Source: Gaiellasilicea sp963765705 (lineage in GTDB: Bacteria; Actinomycetota; Thermoleophilia; Gaiellales; Gaiellaceae). From it: 64,000 bases of DNA. The number at the start of each line of letters is the position of its first letter. The stretch's first letter is position 1. Positions 1-7,781 of this stretch are shown here, one piece after another. The notes below the pieces were generated by a model. It saw nothing but the letters and a program-made list of their open reading frames with translations, was not told where the DNA came from and searched no databases. The DNA lies in contig CAVXXJ010000004.1 of the NCBI GenBank assembly GCA_963765705.1, positions 159,391-223,390 of the forward strand, in the 5' to 3' direction. A program made the position numbers and the translations under genes.

Positions 1-1109
1 AGCAGCGCTGCCGCTGCGCGCACGTGCTCGAAGTTGTCGACCACGATCAGCGTCCGTCGACTGCCCAGGTAGCCGATCAGTACTTCGGCCAGCTCCCTTC
101 CCGGCGTCTCGCTCAGGCCAAGTGCGTCAGCGATCGCTGCCGTCACCAAATCGGGGTCGACGATCGGCGCGAGCTCGACCGTCACGACGCCGTCCGGAAA
201 TTCGTCGCCACTGCCGGCTGTCGCCTCGAGCGCGAGGCGCGTCTTGCCGGTTCCGCCCGCTCCCGTCAACGTCAAGAGCCGCACGTCGACTTGGCTCACG
301 AGGTCACGAATCTCCCGCAGCTCGCGCTTCCGGCCGATGAACGAAGTCGATCGAGCCCGTAGGCTAGACGTCACCGGGGAGACGTCCAGCGCGGGGTCCT
401 GCGCGAGGACTGCCCGCTCGAGGCTTCGCAACGCGGCCCCCGGCTCGATCCCGAGCGTCTCGACCAGCGTCTCTCGGGCAACGCGGTATGCCGCCAGCGC
501 GTCTGCCTGACGGTCCGAGCGGTAGAACGCCAGCATGAGCTGGCCGCGCAGCCGCTCCGACAGCGGGTGCGCGGCGACCAGGACCTCGAGCTCGCCGACG
601 AGCTCGGCGGCGCGACCGAGGGCGAGCTCGGCGTCGATGCGGTCCTGGACCGCCGAGAGGCGAAGCTCCTCGAGCCGGCCGATCTCACCCTGAGCCCATG
701 GTTCGTACGCGAACTCGGCAAGCGGCGGGCCGCGCCACAACGCGAGTGCCTCCCGTAGGGTCTCGGCCGCGACCTGAGGCTCTGCGCCTCGAGCCTTGAT
801 CACGAGTCGCTCGAAGCGCTGCAGATCGAGATCGTCCGGGTTGGCACGAAGCTCGTAACCCGCTGGCCCGGTGACGATCGCCTCGGTGCCGAGCGCCTTG
901 CGGAGCTGGGAGACGTACGTCTGAAGAACCTTCCCGGCCGTGGCCGGGGGACGACCTGCCCACAGATCCTCGATGAGCCGGTCGCTTCCGACCGGCTCGT
1001 TCGCGTGGAGCACCAAAATCGCCAGGAGTGACCGTTGCTTCGGCGCATCGAGCGCGACGACGCGGCCTTCGGCTGACGCTTCGAGCGGTCCGAGTATGCG
1101 GATGTCCAT
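1..1109 (-). CDS. SARP/AfsR-family transcriptional regulator (3' end beyond window)
   Basis: The reading frame starts at the ATG at 1109 and runs off the left edge, so about 369 N-terminal residues are visible. It opens with MDIRILGPLEA and an OmpR-like winged-helix domain (to about residue 95), then a bacterial transcriptional activation (BTAD) domain (about 100-245, with ETLGIEPGAAL). An NB-ARC/AAA ATPase follows, with FIGRKRELREI and the Walker A LTGAGGTGKTRLALE. This order is diagnostic of SARP regulators, which usually activate nearby gene sets in actinobacteria. The divergent neighbour at 1202 is a glycine-rich protein. No target can be read from the sequence. Confidence 0.9.
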   Translation of the reverse strand, partial: MDIRILGPLEASAEGRVVALDAPKQRSLLAILVLHANEPVGSDRLIEDLWAGRPPATAGKVLQTYVSQLRKALGTEAIVTGPAGYELRANPDDLDLQRFERLVIKARGAEPQVAAETLREALALWRGPPLAEFAYEPWAQGEIGRLEELRLSAVQDRIDAELALGRAAELVGELEVLVAAHPLSERLRGQLMLAFYRSDRQADALAAYRVARETLVETLGIEPGAALRSLERAVLAQDPALDVSPVTSSLRARSTSFIGRKRELREIRDLVSQVDVRLLTLTGAGGTGKTRLALEATAGSGDEFPDGVVTVELAPIVDPDLVTAAIADALGLSETPGRELAEVLIGYLGSRRTLIVVDNFEHVRAAAAL

Positions 1110-1201
1110 GGCGGGGCTTGCGTCGAGCGTAACACCGCCTCTCCCCGGTTGACAGGAGGCTACACCGGCGCTCTACCGCCCCTAGACCGGCTGCAGCGAA
1201 C

Positions 1202-2089
1202 GTGGCCTCCATGCACCCGTCCGCGCTCGTGCTCGCAGCGATCGCCGTCACCGTCCCCGCCTGGCTGCTGCCAGGACAAGACGCTCGTGTCGGCACCGAG
1301 TTCGGGTTCACAGGGTCGGCTGAGGATTACGTCGTTCCGGTGGACGTCTGCCGGATTCGAATCGAGGTTGTCGGGGCGGCCGGCGGGCCGGCTGGAAGCG
1401 CAGGCACCCCCGGCGCAGGGTCAGGGTCGATGGCCGAATTCGGAGTCACTCCGGGAGAGACCCTCCGCGTCCGTGTTGGTGGTTGGGGCAGCGAAGCCGT
1501 CGGGTCGACTCCGGGGGCCGGTGGCTGGAACGGGGGCGGCGCCGGAGGCGAGGCAGCTCAGCGCTGGCACGGGCGGCCGGGCAGAGCCGGCTCCGGCGGC
1601 GGCGGGGCTACCGACGTACGGCGTGCCGGCGACAGCCTCGAGCACCGAGTCATCGTCGGCGCCGGAGGCTCTGGTGGCGCCGGCGGCGCAATCGGAGGTC
1701 CACTCGGCACCGGCGGTGGGGACGGAGGCGGTCGGACCGGCGAGGAAGGCTTCGCGGTCCTCGGATCCGTGAACTCGGCGACCGGCGGCAGCGGCGGGAC
1801 CCAGGCGACGGGTGGGAGGCCTGGCCGGAACGCCCCCGACCGCTCAGTCACGGCGACCGGCGGCTCGCTCGGAGCCGGCGGCAACGGCGCCGCTGGATTC
1901 GCCAGCGGCGGCGGAGGTGGCGGTGGCGGGCTCTACGGTGGGGGCGGAGGCGGTTCCAGCCGCTCGTTCAGCGGCGGCCACGGCGCCGGCGGCTCGGGAT
2001 ATGGCCCCGCCGAGACGGTCTTCCGAACCGGCGTCGGCGCCGGCTACGGGCGCGCGAAGATCACGTACGACCCTGAGTCGCCCTGTTAG
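1202..2089 (+). CDS. Exported glycine-rich protein
   Basis: The 295-residue product has a hydrophobic N-terminus (residues about 7-24, ending near WLLPGQDA) that looks like a signal peptide. Next comes a short beta-rich region (FTGSAEDYVVPVDVCRIRIEV) and then a long Gly/Ala-rich stretch with GGSGGAGG and GGGGGGG runs to the C-terminus (TYDPESPC). This pattern matches the glycine-rich secreted domain seen in many actinobacterial wall or surface proteins, where an initial 'F.gs.q.f.vP.gv..i.v..wGA.GG' module precedes the glycine region. The function is unknown. The extreme GGC/GGN repetition gives shadow frames on both strands. An alternative start lies at 1211. Confidence 0.75.
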   Translation: MASMHPSALVLAAIAVTVPAWLLPGQDARVGTEFGFTGSAEDYVVPVDVCRIRIEVVGAAGGPAGSAGTPGAGSGSMAEFGVTPGETLRVRVGGWGSEAVGSTPGAGGWNGGGAGGEAAQRWHGRPGRAGSGGGGATDVRRAGDSLEHRVIVGAGGSGGAGGAIGGPLGTGGGDGGGRTGEEGFAVLGSVNSATGGSGGTQATGGRPGRNAPDRSVTATGGSLGAGGNGAAGFASGGGGGGGGLYGGGGGGSSRSFSGGHGAGGSGYGPAETVFRTGVGAGYGRAKITYDPESPC

Positions 2090-2108
2090 CCGGCGTCCTC
2101 GTCGGCGC

Positions 2109-3134
2109 TCACATGGTGAGAACGACCTTCCCGCGCGCGTGGCCCGTGCCCAAGTAGCGGAGAGCGTCGGCCGCCTCGGCCAGCGGGAAGCTCTTGTCCA
2201 CGACCGGCTTCATCTTCCCGGCCTCCATCCACTGGCCCAGCAGCTCGAGGTCGTCCTTGTTGATCTTCGAGATGAAGAAACTCGCCTTCTGACTCCTGCC
2301 CAAGGCGGCAAGGATCGTCCCGATCATGTGACCCAGCGGCCCGATCCCCTTGTTCGACGGGAATTTCGCGCCAACGATCACGACTGTCGCCTCGGGTGTC
2401 AACACGCGCCGGAACTTCCTGAACGGCTTGCTCCCGGCGATGTCGATCATCAGCTCGTGGCGCTCGCCGAGCCGGGTGAAGTCCTCCTGGGTGTAGTCGA
2501 CGACGCGGTCGGCCCCGAGCGAGCGGGCCTGCTCGACGTTCCTCGTGCTGCAAACCGCCGTGACGTCCGCGCCCAGCGCCTTCGCGATTTGCACGGCGAA
2601 CGTGCCGACACCTCCGGACGCGCCGTTGATCAGCACCTTCTGCCCGGGCTGAACGCCGCCCTTGTCGCGCAGCGCCTGGAGGGCGGTGAGCGCCGCGACC
2701 GGCGCGGCCGCCGCTTCCTCGAATGACACGTTGGCCGGCTTCCGCACGAGGCGAACCTCGCGGGCGGGCGCGTACTCGGCCCAGGCGGCACCTGACGTGC
2801 CGAACACCTCGTCGCCCGGCCGGAGATCCGTCACGTCCTTGCCGACGGCTTCGACAACTCCCGCGATGTCGGCGCCCAGCTTCGTGCTCTTCGGCTTGCG
2901 CAGACCCCCGCCGAACGCCCGGACGAAGAGCGGCGCGGTCACCCCGTACCACTCGACCGGGTTGACGGAAGACGCGCGGACGCGAAGCAGCACCTGGTCG
3001 TCCGCGATCGCCGGCACGTCGACGTCGCGGAGCTCGAGCACGTCCGGCATGCCGTACCGCTCGTGGACGATCGCCTTCATCGTCTTCCCGGAGCGAGTCG
3101 TCGTCCGCTCCTGATGCAATTCCATGACCGTCAC
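2109..3134 (-). CDS. NAD(P)-dependent MDR alcohol dehydrogenase / quinone oxidoreductase-like
   Basis: The protein is a medium-chain dehydrogenase/reductase. The GroES-like N-domain begins MKAIVHERYGMPDVLELRDV. The Rossmann domain has GASGGVGTFAVQIAKALGA, and the frame ends RGKVVLTM. It lacks the zinc-ligand pattern of zinc alcohol dehydrogenases and resembles the quinone-oxidoreductase/enoyl-reductase branch (typical length 315-340). A GTG start at 3134 is preceded by AGGAGAG, and an ATG at 3080 would give the usual family N-terminus; the upstream start has the better ribosome site. It is divergent from a TetR regulator, with three operator-like sites between them, so repression by that regulator is likely. 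The substrate is unknown. Confidence 0.88.
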   Translation of the reverse strand: MTVMELHQERTTTRSGKTMKAIVHERYGMPDVLELRDVDVPAIADDQVLLRVRASSVNPVEWYGVTAPLFVRAFGGGLRKPKSTKLGADIAGVVEAVGKDVTDLRPGDEVFGTSGAAWAEYAPAREVRLVRKPANVSFEEAAAAPVAALTALQALRDKGGVQPGQKVLINGASGGVGTFAVQIAKALGADVTAVCSTRNVEQARSLGADRVVDYTQEDFTRLGERHELMIDIAGSKPFRKFRRVLTPEATVVIVGAKFPSNKGIGPLGHMIGTILAALGRSQKASFFISKINKDDLELLGQWMEAGKMKPVVDKSFPLAEAADALRYLGTGHARGKVVLTM

Positions 3135-3148
3135 TGTCTCTCCTCTCG

Positions 3149-3194
3149 TATACGCTGTAAGCTTATGGTGTAAGCTATAGACGTACGGCGTAAG
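3149..3194. promoter_or_regulatory. Three tandem TetR-type operator-like sites
   Basis: The 71-bp gap between divergent genes holds three 13-mers ending in GTAAG: TATACGCTGTAAG (3149-3161), CTTATGGTGTAAG (3162-3174) and CGTACGGCGTAAG (3182-3194). Each is an imperfect 5-3-5 inverted repeat (CTTAC-N3-GTAAG). TetR regulators usually bind such sites and control the divergent gene as well as themselves. The sites fill the space where both promoters must lie. Binding by the adjacent TetR protein is inferred. Confidence 0.6.
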
Positions 3195-3205
3195 TTTGTC
3201 AAGTC

Positions 3206-3886
3206 ATGGCCACGCAACCGAACACACCTCCACAGCCTCGAACTCCTCTGAGCAGAGAGCGAGTGCTGCGTGCCGCGCTCGCGCTCGCGGACTCGGGCGG
3301 AATCGAAGCGCTGACGATGCGCAAGCTCGGCCAGGAGCTCGGCGTCGAGGCGATGTCGCTCTACAACCACGTCGAGAACAAGGACGACATCGTCGACGGC
3401 ATCACCGAGCTGGTACTCGCCGAGATCGAAGTGCCGTCCGGCGAGGCCGACTGGAAGACCGAGCTGCGGCGCACCGCGATCTCGTCACACGAGGCGTTCC
3501 TGCGCCACCGCTGGGCGTGCAGCCTGATGATGAGCAGGCCCAAGGCCAGTCCCCCGCGGATGCTCTGGATGGAGGCGGTCCTGCGAACGCTGCGGGAAGC
3601 CGGCTTCTCGGCCGACATGACCCATCACGCGTACCACGCCCTCGACAGCCACATCACGGGCTTCACGCTCTGGCAGGTGAACATGCCCTTCGAGACCAAG
3701 GCGGAGCTCCTCGACATGGCCGAGGTCTTCCTGCGCCAGATCCCCGCCGACGAGTACCCCTACGTGATCGAGCACGCCGAGCAACACCTCGCCCCGTCCA
3801 GCCCCGACGGAGCGACCGAATTCGAGTTCGGGCTCGAGCTGATCCTCGACGGCCTCGAACGGTTGCGGGACACCGACACGCACTGA
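3206..3886 (+). CDS. TetR/AcrR-family transcriptional repressor
   Basis: The 226-residue protein has an N-terminal TetR helix-turn-helix (LSRERVLRAALALADSGG, then MRKLGQELGVEAMSLYNHV, residues about 15-60) and a TetR_C-type ligand-binding region. It is divergent from the MDR oxidoreductase and overlaps the downstream FAD oxidoreductase by one base (TGATG), so the two are probably translated together. Three candidate operators lie directly upstream, suggesting autoregulation and control of both redox genes by an electrophile or aromatic ligand. The ligand itself is not predictable. Confidence 0.9.
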   Translation: MATQPNTPPQPRTPLSRERVLRAALALADSGGIEALTMRKLGQELGVEAMSLYNHVENKDDIVDGITELVLAEIEVPSGEADWKTELRRTAISSHEAFLRHRWACSLMMSRPKASPPRMLWMEAVLRTLREAGFSADMTHHAYHALDSHITGFTLWQVNMPFETKAELLDMAEVFLRQIPADEYPYVIEHAEQHLAPSSPDGATEFEFGLELILDGLERLRDTDTH

Positions 3887-4731
3887 TGGACTACGACTAC
3901 GACTTCGACTGCGTGGTCGTCGGCGGCGGCATCGCAGGGCTTGGCGCCGCCCTGGTGCTCGGGCGTGCGCGGCGGCGAACGCTCGTGCTGGACCGGAGCG
4001 GCCAGAGCAATCGGGCAGCGGCCCACGTGGGCGGGCTGCTCGGCCATGACGGCATGCCGCCGGGAGCCCTCTACGAGTTGGCTCGCACGCAGGTCGCCGC
4101 CTACGACACGGTCGCCCTGCGCGATGCCGAGGCGGTCGACGCGCGCGCCGAGGGCGACGGCTTCGTCGTCGTGCCCGGCGACGGCGGCGGCGAGGTTCGT
4201 GCACGGGCGCTCGTGCTGGCCACCGGCATGGACTACGAGGTGCCCGATGTGCCGGGATTCGCGGAGTTGTGGGGCGGCGCGGTGTTCCACTGCCCGTTCT
4301 GCCACGGCTGGGAGGTGCGCGACCGGCCCGTCGTCGTCTACGCCTCGGGTGAGGTCGCCGATCGCCTGGCCACGCTGCTGGCCGGGTGGACCGACGACGT
4401 GACGGTCGTCGATCCCGACGAGGTGGCGGGCCTGCGCGTTCATGACGGCGCCCTGCAGGCCGTGGTGCGCCGCGACGGCTCCGAGGCCCTCTGTGACGCG
4501 GTGCTCGTGCACGCGCCCCTGCATCGTCGAGATGCGCTGCCCGAGCGGCTCGGCGTCGCCCTCACCGACGACGGCTTCGTCGCCGTGGACGCGGAGGCGC
4601 GCACGAGCGTGCCGGGCGTCTACGCGGCCGGGGACCTCGCGGTCGCACCGCAGCAAGTCGCGATCGCCCTCGGGAGCGGGCATCTCGCCGGGCTCGTCGC
4701 GACACGCGAACTGCTGCTCGGCCGCGGTTAG
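3886..4731 (+). CDS. Thioredoxin-reductase-like FAD/NAD(P) oxidoreductase
   Basis: The 281-residue flavoprotein starts with an FAD-binding Rossmann motif (VVVGGGIAGLGAALVLGRA, residues about 9-27). It keeps ATGMDYEVPDVPG and a CPFC redox-active cysteine pair in HCPFCHGWE near residue 138, and ends with the FAD-site motif GVYAAGDLA. The central NAD(P)-binding segment (VVVYASGEVADRL) has lost the usual GxGxxG/A signature, so pyridine-nucleotide use is uncertain. The ATG at 3886 overlaps the TetR stop codon. Context suggests a redox enzyme made under TetR control. The partner substrate (thioredoxin, bacilliredoxin-like protein or a small disulfide) is unknown. Confidence 0.87.
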   Translation: MDYDYDFDCVVVGGGIAGLGAALVLGRARRRTLVLDRSGQSNRAAAHVGGLLGHDGMPPGALYELARTQVAAYDTVALRDAEAVDARAEGDGFVVVPGDGGGEVRARALVLATGMDYEVPDVPGFAELWGGAVFHCPFCHGWEVRDRPVVVYASGEVADRLATLLAGWTDDVTVVDPDEVAGLRVHDGALQAVVRRDGSEALCDAVLVHAPLHRRDALPERLGVALTDDGFVAVDAEARTSVPGVYAAGDLAVAPQQVAIALGSGHLAGLVATRELLLGRG

Positions 4732-5883
4732 CCGGCGCTTCGCGCGACGCGGAAGCCGATGTGCGACTGACGCCGCACCGGCCGGCTGTGGCTGCGCATC
4801 GTGCAGCGAGCCCAGGCGAGCCCCGGGCTTGCGAACGAGCCGCCCCGGAGCACGCGCTCGCCCGGCGGATACTCGGTCGAGGTCCACTCCCAGACGTTGC
4901 CGGCCAGGTCCAGCAGGCCGTAGGGACTGGCGCCGTCGGGATGAGAGCCGACCGGCGACGTGGATCCGTGCTTGATCCCGGCCCCGACCGCGGCGCGGCT
5001 CTCGTCCTCCTCGTCGCCCCACGGGTACGTGCGCGCGTCGGTGCCCCGCGCCGCCTTTTCCCACTCGGCCTCGGTCGGCAGCCGGCCGCCGGCCCAGGCG
5101 CAGAACGCGGACGCCTCGTCCCAGTCGACGAAGGTGACGGGATGGTCGGGCGGGGCCGGCCAGTGCGGCGGTGCGGTTGCGCCGGTCTCGGAGACGAAAC
5201 GCTCGTACTGCTCGTTCGTGACGGGAGTCCGCGCGAGCTCGAACCCGTCCACGTCGACGTGCCGCTGTCCGTGCCTCACCCGCGTCGCGGCCGATCACAT
5301 AGTCGCCGGCGGGCACCTCCACCCAGTCGAAGCTCTGGCGCGGCTCGACTGCGACGACACGGAAGCCGACGTAGGGATCGCGCGCAGCGGGGTGCACCGG
5401 CAGCCGCGCCGAGCAACGCAGATCGTCGGGGCCACTCAGGTACGAGCCGCCGCGCGCAGCCCCGTTGGCCGTCCACTCCCAGACGTTGCCCGCCAGGTCG
5501 AGCGCGCCGCACGGAGCCGCTCCTGCGGGGTGCAGTCCGGCCGGCGACGGCCTGCCGATCCCCTGTCCGAAGGTCGCTCGCGTCGTGTCGGGAGGCTCGT
5601 CGCCCCAGGGCCAGAGCCGGTCGTCGCCGCCGCGGGCGGCCGCCTCCCACTCGACTTCGGTCGGCAGCCGAACGCCGTTCTCGACGCAGAACGTCTCCGC
5701 ATCCCCCCGCGAGACGTACGTCAGCGGCACGCCGTCGCCGCCGGTGACAGGTGTGCGGCCGATCCTGAAGCCCTCGACCCGGACGACGCGGCGCGGCGTC
5801 TCGTCCTCGTCGGGCGGATAGGCGACGGCGGCATCGATTCCCATCGGAAACGGCCCGGCCGGAATCGGCACCCAGTCGATCAC
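4728..5883 (-). CDS. Two-domain formylglycine-generating-enzyme-like (SUMF1/EgtB/PvdO) protein, frameshifted
   Basis: Two FGE-sulfatase-type domains lie in tandem. The first (5883 to about 5290) starts at a GTG that overlaps the upstream TGA (GTGA), begins IDWVPIPAGPFPMGIDAA and has GNVWEWTANGAARGGSYL and PYVGFRVVAVEP. It leads into FDWVEVPAGDYVIGRDAGE, the start of a second domain, which then continues one frame over from about 5279 (RHGQRHVDVDGFELARTPV, LPTEAEWEKAARG, GNVWEWTS, HIGFRVAR). One extra base near 5281 explains the break. The CxxxxC copper/disulfide pair of true FGE is absent, so an unusual nonheme-iron enzyme or a structural role is more likely. It is the last gene of the hydantoinase-like operon. 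Confidence 0.8.
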
Positions 5884-7781
5884 CCGGTGATGACCGGCAA
5901 GACCACGTGCGAAGGGTGCTTCCCGTCCGCGTGGACCGCCTGCTCGGCGACGACCTGATGCGTGTGCCGGCCGATCGGCTCGCCGGTGTTCGGGTTCAGG
6001 TCGAGCCGGGGAAAGTTCGACGACGAGATGTCGATCCTGATCCGGTGCCCGGCCGCGAAGTGGTTCGAGGTCGGCGGTAGCTCGATCGAGACGGGCACGA
6101 CCTCGCCAGGCGTGAGGAAGACCTCCTGCTCGAACCCTTCCCGGTAGCGGCAGCGGATGATCGAGTCGTTGATCAGCATGTCGTAGCCGTCCGGATAGTC
6201 TTCGTTCGCCGGGTGGACGTCGACGAGCTTCGCCGTGAAGTCGGTGTCGACGGCGCTCGACGAGATCCACAGGTTGACCCGCGCGCGGCCCGTCACCTCG
6301 ACGGGCTCCGCGAGCGGCTCCGTCTGGTAGACGAGCACGTCGGGGCGCTCCGAGAGCCGCGGATAGGGCTCGCGGGCGGCGAAGAACTCCGGCGTCTCCG
6401 CCTGGTCGGCTGGGCCGGGCGTGAGGATGTTGCGCAGCCGTAGCACCGGGCTGAGGAAGCGCGACCATGCGGGCTCCATCCCTGCGCCCTCCGCGGGCAG
6501 CTCGCCGACCGAGCAGTAGTTGCCGCCGATCGTCGGGACCGGGTGCGCCGGGTCGTAAGTGAAGCGGCGCGGCTCCTCCACCCCCTTTGGCGGCTCCAGC
6601 GACAAGGAGCCGGCGCCGCCCAGATAGTAGATCGCCTCGACCGCGCGCGCGAGCGGCCATTCGTGCTCGTCGCGCCAGCGGCCGCCGTGGTCGAGCTTGC
6701 CGAGATCGGTCTTCCGGCCCGTGCCGCCGCCCATCACGAAGATCCGGACCGGCGCCTCGTCCTCGGGCGCGCCGCCGCCGTCCTCCTTCAGCCAGCGGTC
6801 GAAGAACGCGAGCTGCTCGGCGAAGTAGCGCTGGACGCCCCAGGCCGCGTCCGGGCCGAAGTCGACGTCGAGCGTGTAGGTCGCGTCTCCGCGCATGCCG
6901 ACGTGACTCCAAGGCCCGACGACGAGACGCTGCGGGGTCGTGTTCTTCGCCGCCATCGACGCGAAGTACTCGGTGTCGGAGTGCGGGAAGCCGTCGTACC
7001 AGCCCGTCGAGTACGTCCCCGGGATGTCGGCGTGCTCGTCCCAGTAGCGGGTGTAGTCGTACTCCTTCCGCGACCAGAGCTCGTCGTAGCTACCGCGGGT
7101 GTAGTAATCGAGCAGGCACTTCTCCAGCGTCGGCACGTGGCGCAGTGAGGTCTGACCCTCGCGGTAAGGCGTCTCCCAGAAGAGCTCGCGCAGCCGCGTC
7201 AGGTCGGCCCAGACGTCGGCCTGCTTCGCGGGGTCATCGGCGATGTCCTGAGCATCCTGCGCGTGGATGAAGAGCGCCCAGAACATGTGCAGCTGCATCG
7301 CGCCGCCCTCGCGCGACTGGTGCTGGAAGCTGTTCGTCGGCACGACGTCGGGCCAGATCGCGGTCAGGTGCGGCGGCCGCTCCAGGGCCATCCGCACCTG
7401 CGTGATCCCGGCGAACGACGAGCCGACCGTGCCGACGCGGCCGTTCGACCAGCGCTGCTCGGCGATCCACTCGACGGTGTCGTAGCCGTCCTCGCCCTCG
7501 TGCGGGGTCGCGGCGTGGAAGTACTCGCGGGTGCCCTCGGAGCGGTAGCGGTCGCGGCAGTCCTGGAGGCAGACGCTGTAGCCGTGCGGGACGAAGAAGT
7601 CGGCGATCTCGCTGTAGCGCTTGTCCGTCTTGTCGTAGGGCGTCCGGCAGAGGATCGTCGGGTAGCTCCCCTCGACGAGCTCGCCGTCGCGGGCGGGGCG
7701 GTAGAGGTCCGTCGCGAGACGGATGCCATCCCGCATCGGCACCATCACGTCCTTGGCAAGCGCTACTCCGAATCCGGTCAC
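5880..7781 (-). CDS. CocE/NonD-family alpha/beta hydrolase
   Basis: The 633-residue protein is in the X-Pro dipeptidyl-peptidase/cocaine esterase family. The N-terminal alpha/beta hydrolase starts with VMVPMRDGIRLATDLYRP. The nucleophile elbow VGSSFAGITQ (Ser near residue 119) follows EWIAEQRWSNGRVG. The C-terminal half is the beta-sandwich (PVEVTGRARVNLWISSS and DIFEST-like text). Length fits the family. It overlaps HyuA by 4 bp and the FGE-like gene by 4 bp, so it belongs to the same polycistron and may hydrolyse an ester or amide made or used by the pathway. Confidence 0.9.
   Translation of the reverse strand: MTGFGVALAKDVMVPMRDGIRLATDLYRPARDGELVEGSYPTILCRTPYDKTDKRYSEIADFFVPHGYSVCLQDCRDRYRSEGTREYFHAATPHEGEDGYDTVEWIAEQRWSNGRVGTVGSSFAGITQVRMALERPPHLTAIWPDVVPTNSFQHQSREGGAMQLHMFWALFIHAQDAQDIADDPAKQADVWADLTRLRELFWETPYREGQTSLRHVPTLEKCLLDYYTRGSYDELWSRKEYDYTRYWDEHADIPGTYSTGWYDGFPHSDTEYFASMAAKNTTPQRLVVGPWSHVGMRGDATYTLDVDFGPDAAWGVQRYFAEQLAFFDRWLKEDGGGAPEDEAPVRIFVMGGGTGRKTDLGKLDHGGRWRDEHEWPLARAVEAIYYLGGAGSLSLEPPKGVEEPRRFTYDPAHPVPTIGGNYCSVGELPAEGAGMEPAWSRFLSPVLRLRNILTPGPADQAETPEFFAAREPYPRLSERPDVLVYQTEPLAEPVEVTGRARVNLWISSSAVDTDFTAKLVDVHPANEDYPDGYDMLINDSIIRCRYREGFEQEVFLTPGEVVPVSIELPPTSNHFAAGHRIRIDISSSNFPRLDLNPNTGEPIGRHTHQVVAEQAVHADGKHPSHVVLPVITG

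Noticed and set aside
1480..2050. Tandem repeat or CRISPR-like array
   Set aside because: The repetition is glycine codons of one protein; there are no uniform repeats with unique spacers here or elsewhere in the window.
3760..6912. 1050-codon minus-strand open frame
   Set aside because: Only its middle (5290-5883) is real FGE sequence. The rest is a frame shadow of CocE and of the oppositely coded FAD oxidoreductase.
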